NCBI GenBank assembly: GCA_020845635.1
Contig: JADLFI010000030.1
Location: forward strand, 118,678-182,677
Direction: 5' to 3'
Source: Bacteroidia bacterium
GTDB lineage: Bacteria; Bacteroidota; Bacteroidia; UBA4408
DNA length: 64,000 nt
Below are positions 61,803-64,000 of this stretch, piece after piece (within the stretch, counting starts at the first letter, position 1; each line of letters opens with the position of its first letter). The notes below the pieces were generated by a model. That model was not told the origin of the DNA, searched no databases, and saw only the letters and a program-made list of their open reading frames with translations. The position numbers and the translations under genes were made by a program.

Positions 61803-62996
61803 ATGAAAAAATATCAGGAATATATTGATAAATCAAAATTGCATATACTGCATAAAGATAAAATTACAGCACAAGATGAACATAATAAATTTATCAATAA
61901 ACGGGTAGAGTATGCCAAAACTTTTTTTGATAATTACGATTTGGCTACTATAAGAGCTTCGTATATTAAAAACAAGGCTTTAGAGAATTGCGATACATTG
62001 TTGGCTAATTTTGAATTTAATTTAAAAAATACTAGAATAAAAGTAATATGGGCTACTGATGCACAATATGCACTAACGGAAATTTCAGAAATATGTAAGC
62101 AAAAAGATTTACCGCTTTATATTGATGATAAAAAAATATTTCAGGAATTATGTAAAGGTAATGAAGAGTTGCTAAAAAACATACATCAAACCAATGAAAT
62201 TAATCAACCATACATATCAGTTACCGAGGCTAATTTTATAGTTGCTGACAGCAGCAGCATTGTGTGTTTTAATGATAATAATCAATCGGAAAAATTACAA
62301 GCTAATGCCCACTCGCAAATATTTGTGTGTGAAATAAATAATATTTTATCAAGTTTTAATGATATTGAGTTAATAGCCTCACTATATAGCACTAATAAAT
62401 TCGGGGAACCACTGCCTTCAAATATTTGTATTTATAATGGAAACAAAAATAATGATGATGATTTTTTAACTGATGATATATTTTTAATATTACTGGATAA
62501 TGGGCGTACCCATATTATGGCCGACCATGAACAACGCTCACTTTTAAATTGTTTACATTGCAATGCCTGTACAAGAGTTTGCCCTGTTACTTTATATGCG
62601 GGAGAGGATTCTTCGGGAACAATTTATACAGGGCCTTATGGTTCATTAGTTAGTTATGCTCTTGAAAAAAATGATGAATATATGCATTTGCCTTATGCAT
62701 CAACTGTATTTTCGGGTTATAATGAGGTTTGCCCTATGCATATTGATTTAACTTCATTATTATATTACAGTCGCAGAAACGCTTTCAACAATAAGCAATA
62801 CCCTAATAGTAATACTATATCTAACTATTTATGGAAAAAAGCAGTAATGAAAAGAAGCAATATGAACAAGTTTGGGCCTAAATTTAAAGGCTTTGTTTTT
62901 AAACAAATGATGAAAAAATCGTTAGGGAATAGTCGTGTTATGCCACAATTAGCTACAAAATCATTTAATGAACTATGGCGCGAAAGAAAAAATTAG
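61803..62996 (+). CDS. LutB-like iron-sulfur protein with a degenerate second cluster
   Basis: 397 residues from ATG 61803; the longer frame begins at TTG 61782 within the rpiB stop region. The N-terminal two-thirds look like the LUD/LutB domain ('FINKRVEYAKTFFDNYDLAT', 'ISVTEANFIVADSSSIV'). A ferredoxin-type segment follows, 'CLHCNACTRVCPV' (C250, C253, C256, C260). Where LutB has a second C-x2-C-x3-C-P, this protein has 'FSGYNEVCPMHIDL' (F303, Y306, C310), so two cysteines are missing. LutABC oxidises lactate; here lutA and lutC are absent from the window, so lactate use is not claimed. Confidence 0.8.
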   Translation: MKKYQEYIDKSKLHILHKDKITAQDEHNKFINKRVEYAKTFFDNYDLATIRASYIKNKALENCDTLLANFEFNLKNTRIKVIWATDAQYALTEISEICKQKDLPLYIDDKKIFQELCKGNEELLKNIHQTNEINQPYISVTEANFIVADSSSIVCFNDNNQSEKLQANAHSQIFVCEINNILSSFNDIELIASLYSTNKFGEPLPSNICIYNGNKNNDDDFLTDDIFLILLDNGRTHIMADHEQRSLLNCLHCNACTRVCPVTLYAGEDSSGTIYTGPYGSLVSYALEKNDEYMHLPYASTVFSGYNEVCPMHIDLTSLLYYSRRNAFNNKQYPNSNTISNYLWKKAVMKRSNMNKFGPKFKGFVFKQMMKKSLGNSRVMPQLATKSFNELWRERKN

Positions 62997-63041
62997 TTTA
63001 ATTTATTAAATTTACTATTTGTATTGGATTAAACATACCGC

Positions 63042-64000
63042 ATGAAGAAAATCATAATTCTGTTATTACTAATATTTATTGGAGTATTTCAAGGATATGC
63101 CCAATCTACCATTAGCGGTGTGCTAAAAGACGAAAAAAGTAATGAAGCGTTATATGGTGCAACTGTAGTTATAAAAGGAACTAATGAGGCAGCAGCTACC
63201 GATTTTGACGGTAAATTTAAAATTGTTACCAACCACGTTTTTCCCCTAACAATAAGTGTTTCATTTATAGGGTACAACAATAAAGAAATAGTTGTTAATA
63301 AAGCAAGCGAAAACTTGATAATTACCCTACAGTCAAACGAAACCATGTTAAAGGCAGTAGAAGTATCGGATATAAGAATTAGCGAAAAGCAAAAACAAGC
63401 AGCATTAACGGTAGAAGCTATGGATTTAATAGCTATAAAAGAAGTTGCAGCAGGCAGCTTTTATGAAGGCTTAGCCAATATGAAAGGAGTTGATATTAAT
63501 GCTGCTAGCCTTGGATTTAAAGTTATCAATACCCGAGGGTTTAACAGCACTTCACCGGTACGATCCTTACAGTTAATTGATGGAGTTGATAATCAATCGC
63601 CCGGATTAAATTTCTCTTTAGGAAATTTCTTAGGAACTTCTGAATTAGACGTTATGAAAGTAGATATTATTGCAGGAGCCAGCTCTGCGTTTTACGGACC
63701 TAATGCTTTTAATGGAGTAATTAATATGACTACCAAAAATCCTTGGCAGTTTAAAGGATTAAGTGCTATGGCAAAAGTAGGCGAAAGAAATTTGAATGAG
63801 TATGCTATACGCTGGGCCGATGTAGTTAAAAACAAAAAGGGAGAAGAAAAGTTTGCTTATAAATTTAATATTTACACTTTAAAAGCATATGATTGGGAAG
63901 CTACTAATTACAGCCCCACCATTGATTCAAAAACCGGTATAAACAATCCGGGAGGATATGATGCAGTAAATATTTATGGCGATGAAGCCTTAGGTGGAAG
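63042..64000 (+). CDS. TonB-dependent receptor, N-terminal part (cut by right edge)
   Basis: The frame opens at ATG 63042 and stays open to the window end, so 319 residues are visible. Signal peptide 'MKKIIILLLLIFIGVFQGYA', then a CarboxypepD_reg-like domain at about 22-105 ('ISGVLKDEKSNEALYGATVV', 'FDGKFKI', 'FIGYNNKEI'), then the plug domain at about 115-230 ('VINTRGFNSTSPVRSLQLID', 'IAGASSAFYGPNAFNGVINM'). The start of the barrel follows. Substrate unknown. It lies 45 bases after the LutB-like gene. Confidence 0.92.
   Translation, partial: MKKIIILLLLIFIGVFQGYAQSTISGVLKDEKSNEALYGATVVIKGTNEAAATDFDGKFKIVTNHVFPLTISVSFIGYNNKEIVVNKASENLIITLQSNETMLKAVEVSDIRISEKQKQAALTVEAMDLIAIKEVAAGSFYEGLANMKGVDINAASLGFKVINTRGFNSTSPVRSLQLIDGVDNQSPGLNFSLGNFLGTSELDVMKVDIIAGASSAFYGPNAFNGVINMTTKNPWQFKGLSAMAKVGERNLNEYAIRWADVVKNKKGEEKFAYKFNIYTLKAYDWEATNYSPTIDSKTGINNPGGYDAVNIYGDEALGG

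Noticed and set aside
61803-62996. Lactate utilisation operon
   Set aside because: Only a LutB-like gene is present, with a damaged second cluster motif; lutA and lutC are not in the window.
63089-63346. Reverse-strand open frame near the right edge
   Set aside because: Antisense to the true forward-strand TonB receptor that opens at 63042 and runs off the window.

Overview
The window is chromosomal DNA of a low-GC, AT-rich member of the Bacteroidota. The evidence is the protein families (DUF4249 lipoprotein beside a TonB-dependent receptor, HYC_CC_PP protein, SprE/PorW lipoprotein, many type IX secretion (T9SS) C-terminal sorting domains) and the promoters, several of which carry the Bacteroidota -7 box TAnnTTTG instead of a sigma-70 -10 box. 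I cannot place it below phylum; environmental relatives of Flavobacteriia, Chitinophagia or Saprospiria are all possible. I saw no rRNA, tRNA, CRISPR array, insertion sequence, phage or plasmid gene.

Layout. 1-2044: end of a TonB receptor with its DUF4249 lipoprotein. 2058-6260: a 1400-residue surface protein with a type B T9SS domain. 6319-15164: housekeeping genes (mutY, pheT, tgt, an LptF/G permease, exonuclease III, a rhomboid protease, a BaiN-like flavoprotein). 15654-17298: a cold-shock gene, then a cobalamin riboswitch driving one T9SS-exported DUF4465 protein. 17367-25189: a reverse-strand cluster of a lamin-tail-like secreted protein, a TonB receptor, a lipoprotein, an outer-membrane barrel and a secreted endonuclease I. 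25464-30002: a reverse-strand cluster of three T9SS cargo proteins (E-set/glycan-binding-like protein, arylsulfotransferase, CotH kinase). 30133-31356: an orphan oxidase-like membrane protein.

31726-45498: alaS, an M23 peptidase, an ALDH7-type dehydrogenase, tcdA, a TatD hydrolase, sprE/porW (part of the T9SS machine), lpdA and kup. 45769-50281: the rplM-rpsI-rpsB-tsf-(terminator)-pyrH-frr cluster and a bacilliredoxin. 50406-60704: all reverse strand, with dxs, two small surface proteins, a three-gene cysteine-rich probable copper operon (HYC_CC_PP, HMA, TonB receptor), an AIM24-like protein, a MORN-repeat protein and nadA. 60705-61359 is an AT-rich divergent gap. 61360-64000: rpiB, a LutB-like iron-sulfur protein and the start of another TonB receptor cut by the right edge.

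How it fits together. At least eight genes encode T9SS cargo and one (39374-41989) encodes a T9SS component, so much of the window concerns proteins secreted to the cell surface. Three complete or partial import modules centre on TonB receptors. The most interesting accessory parts are the B12-controlled DUF4465 gene, the secreted nuclease/TonB cluster, the secreted kinase/sulfotransferase cluster and the vicinal-cysteine copper operon. Two conserved enzymes show clear loss of metal ligands: Tgt (three zinc cysteines) and the LutB-like protein (two cysteines of its second cluster).
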